Shown here piece by piece: positions 42,130 through 51,519 of a stretch of 57,092 nt of DNA. The notes beneath the pieces were generated by a model. That model was not told where the DNA came from and did no database searches. It saw only the letters and a list, made by a program, of their open reading frames with translations. Source of the stretch: Acidimicrobiales bacterium (lineage in GTDB: Bacteria; Actinomycetota; Acidimicrobiia; Acidimicrobiales; DASWMK01); contig DASWMK010000110.1 of assembly GCA_036399815.1 (NCBI GenBank), positions 1 through 57,092 on the forward strand. The letters are read 5' to 3'. Position numbers and translations under genes: made by a program. Position 1 is the stretch's first letter. Every line of letters starts with the position of its first letter.

Positions 42130-44384
42130 ACCGGCGACGCGACCCGCCCGTAGAGCGTGGTCCGCTGCTCCAGGGACCGGCCGAGCGGCTCGACCAGGGC
42201 CCGCAGCCCGGCCTCCTCGACCAGCTGGCCGTGCACGGCGCCGGCCGCCCGGGAGATGTTCTCGTCCATCAGGGTGCCGCCCAGGTCGTTGACCCCGGCC
42301 TGGAGCATCTGCGCGGCGCCGCCGAGGCCGAGCTTCACCCAGGAGGCCTGCACGTTCGGGATCCAGCCGTCGTAGGCGATGCGGCCGACGGCGTGCATGA
42401 GCAGCGCCTCGCGGAACGTCGGCCCCCGCCTGGCCTTGCGCTGGAGGTAGATCGGGGCGGCCATGTGCACGAACGGGAGCGGCACGAACTCGGTGAACCC
42501 GCCGGTCTCCTTCTGGAGGGCGCGGGTGACGACGAGGTGCCGGGCCCAGCTCCTCGGCTGCTCGACCGAGCCGAACATGATCGTCACGTTCGACCGCAGC
42601 CCGACGGCGTGGGCGGTGCGGTGGGCGTCCAGCCACTCCTGGGTGTCGACCTTGTCGGCGCAGAGGACGGCCCGCACCTCGTCGTCGAGGATCTCGGCCG
42701 CCGTGCCCGGCAGGGTCCGCAGGCCGGCGTCCATCAGCCGGCGCAGGTAGTGGTCGAGGGGCTCGCCCAGCCGTCGCGCCCCCTCGGTGACCTCGAGCGC
42801 CGTGAACCCGTGGATGTGGATGTCCGGGGCGACGGCCTTCACCGCCCGGGTGACCTCGAGGTAGTAGTCGCCGTCGAAGCTCGGGTGGATGCCGCCCTGG
42901 AGGCAGACCTCGGTGGCGCCCCGCTCGACGGCCTCGACCACGCGCCCCTGGATGTCCTCCAGCGTCAGCAGGTAGGGCGCGCCCCTGAGGTTCAGGGACA
43001 GCGGCCCCTTCGAGAACGCGCAGAACCGGCACTTGAAGGTGCAGACGTTGGTGTAGTTGATGTTCCGGTTGACGACGAAGGTGACCACGTCGCCCACCGT
43101 TCGGCGGCGCAGGTCGTCGGCCACCTCGCACACGGCGGCGACCTCCGGGCCCCTCGCCGAGAACAGGGTGACGAGCTCGTCCTCGCCCGCCTCGTGGCCC
43201 ATCAGCACGCCGGCCAGGACCTCGCCGACGGCGCCGCCGGCCGACGCCGACGGGGCCGGGAGGACGATCGGCGCCGGTGTGTCCCCGCCCGACGCCCAGC
43301 GGTCGTCGCGGGCGAGGCCCTCGGCGTCGGACCGGTCGAGCACGGGGAAGCGCAGGGCCGGGTCGAGCCACCGCTCGGGGTCGAGCGCCCAGGCCGGGTG
43401 CACGGTCAGCCGGGGGGCGAGCGCGAAGCCCCGCGCCTCGGTCACCGACCGCAGCCGGTCGAGGGCCGGCCAGGGCCGCTCCGGGTTCACGTGGTCGGCG
43501 GTGACGGGCGAGACGCCGCCCCAGTCGTCCACCCCGGCGTCGAGGAGGGCCCCGAAGTCGTCGGACAGGTTGGGCGGCGCCTGCACGTGGACCTCGGGCG
43601 GGAGCACGAGCCGGGCGAGGGCGACGGCCTCGACGTACTCGTCGGCCGGGCACGGCGGCGCGGCGTGCATGGCCGTCCCGGGCTTCGGCAGGAAGTTCTG
43701 GACGATCACCTCCTGCACGTGGCCGTGCCGGCGGTGGGAGGCGGCGATGGCCTCCAGCGCGGCGAGGCGGTCGGCCCTGGTCTCGCCGATGCCGACGAGG
43801 ATGCCGGTGGTGAACGGGATGCCGAGCTGGCCGGCCGCCTCGAGGGTGGCCAGGCGGCGGGCCGGCTCCTTGTCCGGCGCGCCGCGGTGGCAGGCGAGGT
43901 CGGCCCGCAGGGTCTCGACCATCATCCCCTGCGACGGCGCCACCGGCCGCAGGGCGGCCAGTTCGTCGGCGCTCAGGGCGCCGGCGTTGGCGTGGGGGAG
44001 CAGCCCGGTCTCGTCGAGGACGAGGCGGCACATGGCGACGAGGTAGTCGACCGTCGAGGCGTGCCCGTGCTCGGCCAGCCAGGCCCGGGCGACGGGGTAG
44101 CGGTCCTCGGGGCGCTCTCCCAGGGTGAAGAGGACCTCGTGGCAGCCGGCCTCGGCGCCGGCCGTGGCGATGGCGAGGACCTGCTCGGGGGTCAGGTAGG
44201 GAGCGTCGAGGCGGGCCGGGGCCTTGGCGAAGGTGCAGTAGCCGCACCGGTCCCGGCACAGCATGGTGAGGGGGACGAAGACCTTCGGCGAGAACGTCAC
44301 CCTGGTGCCGTGGGCGGCGTCGCGGACGGCCCTGGCCCTGGCCGCCAGCTCCGCGGCCCCGAGCGCGAGGAGGTCCTCCGACAT
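42126..44384 (-). CDS. fbiC: FbiC, bifunctional 7,8-didemethyl-8-hydroxy-5-deazariboflavin synthase
   Basis: 752 residues. The fused actinobacterial FO synthase joins a tyrosine-derived part to the riboflavin precursor, making the chromophore of cofactor F420. Two radical-SAM clusters are seen: Cys43/47/50 (CRDRCGYC, CofG half) and Cys448/452/455 (CTFKCRFC, CofH half), each in a separate TIM-barrel. The length fits FbiC. Its presence implies that the cell makes F420. The GNAT gene overlaps its stop. It is divergent from a Tat-exported protein with a 133-base gap. Confidence 0.96.
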   Translation of the reverse strand: MSEDLLALGAAELAARARAVRDAAHGTRVTFSPKVFVPLTMLCRDRCGYCTFAKAPARLDAPYLTPEQVLAIATAGAEAGCHEVLFTLGERPEDRYPVARAWLAEHGHASTVDYLVAMCRLVLDETGLLPHANAGALSADELAALRPVAPSQGMMVETLRADLACHRGAPDKEPARRLATLEAAGQLGIPFTTGILVGIGETRADRLAALEAIAASHRRHGHVQEVIVQNFLPKPGTAMHAAPPCPADEYVEAVALARLVLPPEVHVQAPPNLSDDFGALLDAGVDDWGGVSPVTADHVNPERPWPALDRLRSVTEARGFALAPRLTVHPAWALDPERWLDPALRFPVLDRSDAEGLARDDRWASGGDTPAPIVLPAPSASAGGAVGEVLAGVLMGHEAGEDELVTLFSARGPEVAAVCEVADDLRRRTVGDVVTFVVNRNINYTNVCTFKCRFCAFSKGPLSLNLRGAPYLLTLEDIQGRVVEAVERGATEVCLQGGIHPSFDGDYYLEVTRAVKAVAPDIHIHGFTALEVTEGARRLGEPLDHYLRRLMDAGLRTLPGTAAEILDDEVRAVLCADKVDTQEWLDAHRTAHAVGLRSNVTIMFGSVEQPRSWARHLVVTRALQKETGGFTEFVPLPFVHMAAPIYLQRKARRGPTFREALLMHAVGRIAYDGWIPNVQASWVKLGLGGAAQMLQAGVNDLGGTLMDENISRAAGAVHGQLVEEAGLRALVEPLGRSLEQRTTLYGRVASPV

Positions 44385-44517
44385 GGCGGCACCTTACCGG
44401 CGCCGCCCCGTCACCCATCCGGCGGGCGCCGTCGGGCGGGACGGGACCGCCCGCACCGGCACGGATCACCCGGATCGCCACCGGCGTGGAGGAGACGGCG
44501 GGGCCGACGGCCAAGCT

Positions 44518-45705
44518 TTGGACGTGGACCGACGACGCTTTCTCAAGTTCGCTGGGGCGGCGGCCGGCGCGGTGGCGCTCGGGCCCGCCTTCTGGGAGGG
44601 GACCTACGCGGCCGCGGCGCAGGGGCTGCTGGCGACGGGTGCCGGCCCGTACGGGCCGCTGCTCGCGCCCGACGCCAACGGCGTCCGCCTGCCGGCCGGC
44701 TTCTCGTCGCGGGTCGTGGCCCGGTCGCTCGAGGTCGTCCCCGGCAGCGACTACCCGTGGCACGTCTTCCCCGACGGGGCGGCGACGTTCGCCCAGCCCG
44801 GTGGCGGGTGGATCTACGTCGCCAACAGCGAGGCGCCGTTGGCCGGCGGGGCCGGGGCCATCGTGTTCGACGCCACCGGGACGGTCATCGGCGCCCACCG
44901 GGTGCTGTCGGGCACGAACATGAACTGCTCGGGCGGCCGCACGCCGTGGGGCACGTGGCTGTCCTGCGAGGAGCACGAGCTCGGGCGGGTGTGGGAGTGC
45001 GACCCGACGGGGGCGACGGCCGGCGTGGTCCGCCCCGCGCTCGGCACGTTCTGGCACGAGGCGGTGACGGTCGACCCGGTGGCCGGCGTGCTCTACCTGA
45101 CCGAGGACCAGCCCGACGGGCGCTTCTACCGCTTCGTCCCCGACGCCTACCCGTCCCTCGACGCCGGCCGGCTCCAGGTGGCGTCGGTCGACCCCGTCGG
45201 CCGGGTCACGTGGCTCGACGTGCCCGACCCCACCGCCCTCACCGGCGGCCCCACCCGCCTCCAGGTGCCGGCGAGCACGGCGTTCGACGGCGGCGAGGGC
45301 ATCTGGTTCGACAGCGGGCACGTGTACTTCACGACCAAGGGCGACGACCGGGTGTGGGACTACCTGACCGGGCGAGGCCAGCTGCGCGTGCTCTACGACG
45401 GGGCCGCCCACCCGGAGGCGCCGCTGCACGGCGTCGACAACCTGACCGTCACGGCCGGCGGCGACATCTACGTCTGCGAGGACGGCGGCGACCTCCAGAT
45501 CTGCCTCATCACCCCGCAGCGGCGGGTGGCGCCGTTCCTCCAGGTCGTGGACCACCCCGGGTCCGAGCTGAGCGGCATCGCCTTCTCGCCCGCCGCCGAC
45601 CGCCTCTACTTCAGCTCCCAGCGGGGCGGCGGCACCGGCATCACCTACGAGGTGACCGGCCCGTTCCGCCAGCCGGGCACGAGCAGCGGCGCCGTCGCCG
45701 GCTGA
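44518..45705 (+). CDS. Tat-exported PhoX-like (DUF839) protein
   Basis: 395 residues. The N-terminus DRRRFLKFAGAAAGAVALG is a twin-arginine signal, so the folded protein leaves via the Tat system. The body has the DUF839/PhoX six-bladed pattern: GGGWIYVANSEAP, NMNCSGGRTPWGTWLSCEEH, YLTEDQPDGRFYRFVP and GVDNLTVTAGGDIYVCEDGGD. PhoX enzymes are calcium/iron phosphatases; many relatives are undefined. The start is the TTG at 44518 or the GTG at 44524; no good ribosome site distinguishes them. Divergent from fbiC. Confidence 0.88.
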   Translation: MDVDRRRFLKFAGAAAGAVALGPAFWEGTYAAAAQGLLATGAGPYGPLLAPDANGVRLPAGFSSRVVARSLEVVPGSDYPWHVFPDGAATFAQPGGGWIYVANSEAPLAGGAGAIVFDATGTVIGAHRVLSGTNMNCSGGRTPWGTWLSCEEHELGRVWECDPTGATAGVVRPALGTFWHEAVTVDPVAGVLYLTEDQPDGRFYRFVPDAYPSLDAGRLQVASVDPVGRVTWLDVPDPTALTGGPTRLQVPASTAFDGGEGIWFDSGHVYFTTKGDDRVWDYLTGRGQLRVLYDGAAHPEAPLHGVDNLTVTAGGDIYVCEDGGDLQICLITPQRRVAPFLQVVDHPGSELSGIAFSPAADRLYFSSQRGGGTGITYEVTGPFRQPGTSSGAVAG

Positions 45706-45712
45706 GGGGCGG

Positions 45713-46546
45713 TCAGGCCAGGAAGTCGACCAGCAGGCGGTTCAGCCGGTCGGGGGCGTCGATCGGCACCCAGTGGCTCGCCCGGTGCACCCGCTCGTAG
45801 CGGAACGGGCCGTCCACGTACCGGTCCGACCCCTTGATCTGGGGCTCCAGGCAGTGGTGGTCGCCGTCGCTCCATACCGCCATCACCGGGCAGCGCACCG
45901 GCGGCAGCTCCGGCCCGAGGCCGAGCGTGAAGGCCTGGGGCGGGATGTTGGCCCGGTACCAGTTCAACGCGGCCGTGAGGGCGCCGGGGCGGGACAGGTC
46001 GGCGACGTGGCGCTCGACGTCGCCGCCGCCGGCCCACTCGCGGAGGAGCCGCCAGTCGTCGGCCCGCAGGCCCTCCTCGGCGACCCCCTCGAACTGGAAG
46101 AAGAGCATGTACCAGCTCCGCTCCCGCTGCTCGAAGCCGCCGAGGGAGAAGTAGGCGGACGGGTGGCCGACGGAGATGGCGACCAGCCGCTCGACCCGGT
46201 CGGGCGCCAGGGAGGCCAGGGTCCAGGCCACGCCGGCGCCCCAGTCGTGGCCGACCACCCTGGCCCGGTCCACGCCGGCCTCGTCGAGCAGGGCGACCAC
46301 GTCCATGAACACGAGCGGGATGGCGTACTGGTCCACGCCCTCCGGCCGGTCGCTCTCCCCGAAGCCCCGCAGGTCGGGGGCCAGCACCCGGTAGCCGGCG
46401 TCGACGAGCGCGGGCACCTGGTGGCGCCAGAGGTACGACGAGTCGGGGAAGCCATGGAGCAGGAGGACGGCCGGCCCCTCGCCGGCGTCCACCACCGAGA
46501 ACGTCAGGCCGTTGGCCTCCACCCGCCGGGTCGGCAGCTCGGTCAC
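45713..46546 (-). CDS. Epoxide hydrolase-like alpha/beta hydrolase
   Basis: 277 residues. Motifs are HGFPDSS (31-37), nucleophile Asp101 in GHDWGAGVAW and the late His in RASHW. The Asp nucleophile with HGxP marks the epoxide hydrolase/haloalkane dehalogenase branch. Two Tyr residues of the lid would assist epoxide opening (a likely one is in SWYMLFF). Substrate unknown. The GTG at 46546 overlaps the pgl stop. It is the last gene of the pentose phosphate run. Confidence 0.9.
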   Translation of the reverse strand: MTELPTRRVEANGLTFSVVDAGEGPAVLLLHGFPDSSYLWRHQVPALVDAGYRVLAPDLRGFGESDRPEGVDQYAIPLVFMDVVALLDEAGVDRARVVGHDWGAGVAWTLASLAPDRVERLVAISVGHPSAYFSLGGFEQRERSWYMLFFQFEGVAEEGLRADDWRLLREWAGGGDVERHVADLSRPGALTAALNWYRANIPPQAFTLGLGPELPPVRCPVMAVWSDGDHHCLEPQIKGSDRYVDGPFRYERVHRASHWVPIDAPDRLNRLLVDFLA

Positions 46547-47217
46547 TCGCCCTCCTCGCCGGCCGCGGCCGGGTCCACGATCCACACCAGCCGCTCGGCC
46601 CGCACCCGCCCGGCCGGGACGTCGTCGCCCCGCCGGACGGCCGCGAACGCCTCGCGCTTGGACTCGCCGGCCACCGTCACGAGCACCAGCCTGGCCCTGG
46701 CGATGCCGGCGAAGGTCAGGGTCATGCGGCCGTGGGGGTTGGCGCCGGTCGGGTCCTCGTTCATCACGACGAGCCGGCCCTCGTCGGCCTCGAGCGCGGG
46801 CGAGCCGGGGAACAGCGACGCCGTGTGCCCGTCCTGCCCGAGGCCGAGGTGGACGACGTCGAGCCGGCCGAGCTCGCCGACGCGCAGCTGGTAGGGGTCG
46901 GGCCCCTCCTCGCAGCGCATCGGGTAGTAGGCGTTGGCCGCGCCGACCCGGTCGAGCAGCGCCTCCCGGCCGAGCCGGAAGTTCGAGGCCGGGTGGTCGA
47001 TCGGCACGCAGCGCTCGTCGCCCCAGTAGACGTCGACCTTCCACCAGTCGATGCGGTTGCGGCCCTCGTCGGCCAGCCGCTCGTAGCACCGCCTGGCCGT
47101 CTCGCCGCCCGAGAGGGCCAGCGAGAACGTGTCGCCGTCCTTGCCGGCGAAGGCCTCGATGACGCGCCGCGCGAACTCACCGGGCACGTCGTCGGTGCGG
47201 ACGAGGTCGCCGTGCAC
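46543..47217 (-). CDS. pgl: 6-phosphogluconolactonase
   Basis: 224 residues of the DevB/Pgl family, which hydrolyses 6-phosphogluconolactone in the oxidative pentose phosphate pathway. Motifs are LALSGGETARRCYE, VYWGDERCVPIDHPASNF and HLGLGQDGHTASLFPGSPAL. The GTG start is at 47217. It follows transaldolase within 34 bases. In many actinobacteria zwf and opcA lie between tal and pgl; they are missing here. Confidence 0.94.
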   Translation of the reverse strand: MHGDLVRTDDVPGEFARRVIEAFAGKDGDTFSLALSGGETARRCYERLADEGRNRIDWWKVDVYWGDERCVPIDHPASNFRLGREALLDRVGAANAYYPMRCEEGPDPYQLRVGELGRLDVVHLGLGQDGHTASLFPGSPALEADEGRLVVMNEDPTGANPHGRMTLTFAGIARARLVLVTVAGESKREAFAAVRRGDDVPAGRVRAERLVWIVDPAAAGEEGE

Positions 47218-47251
47218 GGCGGCACCCTACCGGCCGCCGCGACGGCGCTTC

Positions 47252-48346
47252 TCAGCCGTTCCGCAACCGGTCGGCCTTGTCCCCGAGCGTGGTCATCAGC
47301 TCGTCGAAGGACTTGGCGAACGACGCCACGCCCTCCTCCTCGAGCACCCGCCCGACGTCGGCCACGTCGACGCCGACCTCGCCCAGCCGGTCGAGCGTGG
47401 CGGTGGCCTCGTCGACGCCCCGGTCGACCGTCCTCGCCAGCCGGCCGTGGTCGATGAAGGCGTCGAGGGTCGCCTCCGGCATGGTGTTGACCGTGTCCGG
47501 CCCGATCAGCTCGTCGACGTAGAGCGTGTCCGGCAGGGCCGGGTTCTTGGTCGACGTCGACGCCCACAGCGGCCGCTGCACCCTCGCGCCCCTCGCCGCC
47601 AGGGCGTCCCACCGCTCGCCCGAGAACGTCGACAGGAACGACTGGTAGGCGAGCTTGGCCTGGGCGACGGCGGCCCGGCCCCGCAGGGCGAGGGCCTCGT
47701 CGGTGCCGACGGCCTCGAGCCGGCGGTCCACCTCGGTGTCGACCCGGCTGACGAAGAACGAGGCGACGCTGTGCACCTTCGACAGGTCGCCGTCGTAGGA
47801 CTCCAGGCCGGCCAGGTAGGCCTCCATCACGTCCACGTAGCGCTCGAGGCTGAAGATCAACGTCACGTTGATGTTCCGGCCCTCGGCCACCATCTGGCGG
47901 ATGGCCGGCACCCCCTCGGAGGTGGCCGGGATCTTCACGAACAGGTTGGGCTCGGCGATGCGCTCGTGGAGGTCCCGGGCGGCGGCGATGCTGCCCTCGG
48001 TGTCCCTGGCCAGCTCGGGGGCCAGCTCGACGGAGACGAACCCGTCGACCGGCATGTCGTCGTGGACGGGCCGCAGGATGCGGAGCGCGTCCTCGATGTC
48101 GGTGACGACGAGGTCCCAGTAGGCGTCGTCGACGGACGTGCCCCCGGAGACCAGGTCGCCGAACTGGTCGTCGTAGTCGGCGCCGGCGGCGATCGCCTTC
48201 TGGAAGATCGTGGGGTTGGACGTGATGCCCCGCACCCCCCGCTCGACCCAGCGCTCGAGCTCGCCGCTCGTGATCCAGCCCCGCTTCAGGTTGTCGAGCC
48301 ACGGGCTCTGTCCGTGCTGGCGGCAGAGGTCGTGCAGCTTGGTCAT
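47252..48346 (-). CDS. tal: Transaldolase
   Basis: 364 residues, the actinobacterial long-type transaldolase. The Schiff-base Lys138 sits in NLFVKIPAT, and the start SPWLDNLKRGWITSGELERW, ITSNPTIFQKAI and LWASTSTKNP are typical. It exchanges three-carbon units between sugar phosphates. The ATG is two bases after the transketolase stop region, so the two are co-translated. The C-terminal helical part carries no extra domain. Confidence 0.95.
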   Translation of the reverse strand: MTKLHDLCRQHGQSPWLDNLKRGWITSGELERWVERGVRGITSNPTIFQKAIAAGADYDDQFGDLVSGGTSVDDAYWDLVVTDIEDALRILRPVHDDMPVDGFVSVELAPELARDTEGSIAAARDLHERIAEPNLFVKIPATSEGVPAIRQMVAEGRNINVTLIFSLERYVDVMEAYLAGLESYDGDLSKVHSVASFFVSRVDTEVDRRLEAVGTDEALALRGRAAVAQAKLAYQSFLSTFSGERWDALAARGARVQRPLWASTSTKNPALPDTLYVDELIGPDTVNTMPEATLDAFIDHGRLARTVDRGVDEATATLDRLGEVGVDVADVGRVLEEEGVASFAKSFDELMTTLGDKADRLRNG

Positions 48347-48348
48347 CG

Positions 48349-50328
48349 TCAGTCCTCCAGGTCCTCGAGCAGGGTGCGGGCCCGGTCGGCCACGTGCTCG
48401 GCGGTGAAGCCCAGGCGCTCCAGCACCACCTTGCCCGGTGCCGACGCCCCGAACCGGTCGATGCCGACGCAGTCGTCGGCCCAGCGGTCCCAGCCGAAGG
48501 TCGCCGCCGCCTCGACGGCCAGGGTCGGCACGTCGGCCGGCAGCACCCGGTCGTGCCAGTCGTCGCCCTGCTCCTCGAACAGCTCCCAGCACGGCATGGA
48601 GACGACGCGGACGGCGATCCCGTCCTCCCGCAGCAGCCGGGCGGCGCCGAGGCACACCGACACCTCGCTGCCCGTGCCGATCAGCACGAGGTCGGGCTCG
48701 CCGCCCGACGGGTCGTCCTCCAGCACGTAGGCGCCCCGCAGCACGCCCTCGTTGCCGGCCGTGCCCGGCAGCACGGGCACGTTCTGGCGGGTGAGGACGA
48801 GCGCGGTCGGCCCGTCCCGGTCGACGGCGACCCGCAGGGCCTGCGCGCACTCGTTGGCGTCGGCCGGGCGCATCACCCGGATGCCGGGCATGGCCCGGAG
48901 GGAGGCGAGCTGCTCGACGGGCTGGTGGGTGGGGCCGTCCTCGCCGAGGCCGACCGAGTCGTGGGTCCACACGTGGATGACGTGCGCGCCGGCCAGCGCG
49001 CCGAGGCGGACGGCGCCCCTGGCGTAGTCGCTGAAGTTGAAGAACGTGCCCCCGGCCGGCAGGACGCCGCCGTGGTAGGCCATGCCGTTCATCACTCCGG
49101 CCATGCCGTGCTCGCGCACGCCGAAGTACAGCTGGCGGCCGGCGGGGTGCTCGGCGCTCTGCTGCTCCTGGTCGTCGAGCTTGGTGCCGGTGTTGCCGGT
49201 GAGGTCGGCGCCGCCGGCGACCAGGCCGGGCACCACGTCGAGCACGGCCGAGAAGCACGCCTGGATCGACTTGCGGGTGGCGAGCGACTCGCCCGCCTCC
49301 CAGGTCGGCAGCTTGGCCTCCCAGCCGTCGAGGCCGCGGCCGACCAGGCAGGCGTCGAGCTCGGCCCGGTCGCCGGCGAAGCCGTCCATCCGCCGCTCCC
49401 ACGCCTCCCGCTCGGCCCGGCCCCGGCGCCCCAGCTCGAGCCAGTGCTCGCGGACGTCGTCGGGCACCCAGAACGTCTCGTCCGGCGGCAGGCCGAGGAC
49501 CTCCTTGGTCCTGCGCACCTCGTCCTCGCCGAGCGGGTTGCCGTGGGCGTGCTCGGTGTCGGTGTAGGTCGGGGAGGGCCAGCCGATGTGGCTGCGCAGG
49601 ATCAGCAGCGACGGCCGGTCCTCCACGGCCATGGCCGCCCGCAGGCCCTGCTCGAGGGCGTCGACGTCGTTGGCCACCTCGCCGAGGTGCTCGACGTGCC
49701 AGCCGTAGGCCTCGAACCGGCGCCCGGCGTCGTCGGACAGCGACAGCTCGGTCGGCCCGTCGATCGAGATGTGGTTGTCGTCGTAGACGTAGACGAGGCG
49801 GCCGAGGCCGAGGTGGCCGGCGAGCGACGCCGCCTCGTGGCTGATCCCCTCCATGAGGTCGCCGTCGGAGCAGATCACGAACGTATGGTGGTCGCACACG
49901 TCGGGGCCGAACCGGGCCCGCAGCCAGCGCTCCGCGATCCCCATGCCGACCCCGTTGGCGAAGCCCTGGCCGAGCGGCCCGGTCGTGACCTCGACCCCCG
50001 GGGTGTGGTGGACCTCGGGGTGCCCCGGCGTCCTGCTCTCCCACTGCCGGAAGGCCCTCAGGTCGTCGAGGGAGAGGTCGTAGCCGGTCAGGTGGAGCAT
50101 CGAGTAGAGCAGGATCGAGGCGTGGCCGGCCGAGAGGACGAAGCGGTCGCGGTCGGGCCACTCGGGCGCCTCGGGGTCGTAGCGCATGACCCGGCCCCAG
50201 AGCACGTAGGCGAGGGGGGCGAGGGCCATGGCCGTCCCCGGGTGCCCGGAGTTGGCCTTCTGGGGGGCGTCCATGGCGAGGCCCCTGATGACGTCGATGG
50301 CCCGCTGCTGCACGCCGGGGTCGGTCAT
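48349..50328 (-). CDS. tkt: Transketolase
   Basis: 659 residues. The thiamine diphosphate site is SDGDLMEG (154-161) to Asn185. GHPGTAMALAPLAYVLW and the catalytic TGPLGQGFANGVGMG are in place, and the C-terminal transketolase domain is complete. It moves two-carbon units in the pentose phosphate pathway. The ATG at 50328 overlaps the FIST gene stop (ATGA). Confidence 0.95.
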   Translation of the reverse strand: MTDPGVQQRAIDVIRGLAMDAPQKANSGHPGTAMALAPLAYVLWGRVMRYDPEAPEWPDRDRFVLSAGHASILLYSMLHLTGYDLSLDDLRAFRQWESRTPGHPEVHHTPGVEVTTGPLGQGFANGVGMGIAERWLRARFGPDVCDHHTFVICSDGDLMEGISHEAASLAGHLGLGRLVYVYDDNHISIDGPTELSLSDDAGRRFEAYGWHVEHLGEVANDVDALEQGLRAAMAVEDRPSLLILRSHIGWPSPTYTDTEHAHGNPLGEDEVRRTKEVLGLPPDETFWVPDDVREHWLELGRRGRAEREAWERRMDGFAGDRAELDACLVGRGLDGWEAKLPTWEAGESLATRKSIQACFSAVLDVVPGLVAGGADLTGNTGTKLDDQEQQSAEHPAGRQLYFGVREHGMAGVMNGMAYHGGVLPAGGTFFNFSDYARGAVRLGALAGAHVIHVWTHDSVGLGEDGPTHQPVEQLASLRAMPGIRVMRPADANECAQALRVAVDRDGPTALVLTRQNVPVLPGTAGNEGVLRGAYVLEDDPSGGEPDLVLIGTGSEVSVCLGAARLLREDGIAVRVVSMPCWELFEEQGDDWHDRVLPADVPTLAVEAAATFGWDRWADDCVGIDRFGASAPGKVVLERLGFTAEHVADRARTLLEDLED

Positions 50329-51518
50329 GGCGCCTCCTCGGTGGGCTCGGTGGGCTCGGTGGGCCGGGTGGGCCCGGCCGGGTCGGAGAACAGGGCGACC
50401 GAGGCCGTGTAGCCGTGGACGAAGTTGCGGCCCCCGACGGGGCCGAGCTCGCCGGCGCAGAACATCCCGGCCGACGCGCCGGCCGTGGTCACGTGGCGGG
50501 CGACGAGGCCGGCGTCGTGGTCGGGCACGCCGAACAGCCCCATGCCCCGCCCGTTGCAGGTGAACACGAGCGCGGCGTCGGCCGAGCGCCCGGCCAGCAG
50601 GGCCCGCAGGTCCTCGTCGGCGGCGCCCGCATCCCGCACCTGGAACTGGACCGTCGAGCCGACCTCGACCTGGTCGCCGACGGCGATGGCGCCGGCCTCG
50701 CGGTCGGCGCCGAGCACGGCCCTGATCAGGAAGTCGCCCCGCTCGAAGTCCGTCCGGCGCTCGTCGATGACCCGGCCGACGTGGATGCCGCCGGCGGCGA
50801 GCGGGCGCTCGTCGGCGGGCAGGGCGGCGACGGCCTCCCGCAGCCGGTCGAGCGCGGGGCGGCCGCCCAGCTCGTAGACGACGTTGCGCTCGGCCCTCGT
50901 CACCGTGAGGGGCTGGCCGATGGGCCGGCACCCCTGGGAGACGACCGCGGCGACCGGCACCGATCGGTCGAGCAGGGCGCCGACGGCGCCGTCGGTGAAA
51001 ACCCGGTCGTCGAGGACGAGGCGGTTCCCGCCCGGGCCCCGCGCCGCCGACGCCAGCCCACCGACGACGGTCAGGCCGGGGGCCAGCTCGGTCAGCCGGT
51101 CGAGCAGGCGGTCGGCCGGGAACGAGTACGGGTCGGGGACGAGGAGCAGGGTGGCGGCCCGGCCGGCCTCCTCGGGCATGCCGACGACGGCCGGGCCCCG
51201 GTCGGTGTCGACGGTGGCGAGGCGCACGGGCACGGGCCGGGACGGCAGGCGCGCCGCCCACAGGCTCACGCCGGGGTGCTGCTCGACCTCGCGGCTGCCG
51301 CCGAGCACCGACACGGCCGTCGCCCCGAGCAGCACGCCGGGCCGGAGGGCGGTGCGGACCACGCCGGCGATGTCCTCGATGGCGCCGCCGTGGGCCTCGG
51401 TGACGAACAGGACGGCGAGGTCGGGCTCCTCGCCGATGGCCTCGAGCACCGTGCCGACCACCTCGCCGACGGCGTGGGCCCCGGACGGGTGCTCGGAGAG
51501 CGCGGCGGCGAAGGGCAC
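50325..51518 (-). CDS. FIST-domain protein
   Basis: 397 residues with FIST N- and C-terminal domains: DLAVLFVTEAHGGAIEDIAG and GVLLGATAVSVLGG in the N-terminal half, LVFTCNGRGMGLFG and FCAGELGPVGGRNFVHGYTASVALF at the end of the C-terminal half. FIST domains are thought to sense small ligands such as amino acids, often in signalling proteins, but here stand alone. The final residues are a TEP/TRP repeat encoded by GGTGGGCTC repeats. Stop overlaps the transketolase start, an unusual link. Function unknown. Confidence 0.9.
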   Translation of the reverse strand: MPFAAALSEHPSGAHAVGEVVGTVLEAIGEEPDLAVLFVTEAHGGAIEDIAGVVRTALRPGVLLGATAVSVLGGSREVEQHPGVSLWAARLPSRPVPVRLATVDTDRGPAVVGMPEEAGRAATLLLVPDPYSFPADRLLDRLTELAPGLTVVGGLASAARGPGGNRLVLDDRVFTDGAVGALLDRSVPVAAVVSQGCRPIGQPLTVTRAERNVVYELGGRPALDRLREAVAALPADERPLAAGGIHVGRVIDERRTDFERGDFLIRAVLGADREAGAIAVGDQVEVGSTVQFQVRDAGAADEDLRALLAGRSADAALVFTCNGRGMGLFGVPDHDAGLVARHVTTAGASAGMFCAGELGPVGGRNFVHGYTASVALFSDPAGPTRPTEPTEPTEEAP

Positions 51519-51519
51519 G

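Noticed and set aside
41386-45555. A single 1389-residue minus-strand protein
   Set aside because: Only the last 247 residues (GNAT) are a real protein; the rest is a shadow of fbiC and of the PhoX-like gene in other frames.
47252-50161. A 969-residue fusion with transaldolase at its C-terminus
   Set aside because: The N-terminal 600 residues are a shadow of transketolase. Transaldolase has its own ATG at 48346 and starts just after the transketolase stop.
50335-50385. GGTGGGCTC repeats as a regulatory direct-repeat array
   Set aside because: They code for the TEP/TRP-rich tail of the FIST protein in frame, so a coding explanation suffices.
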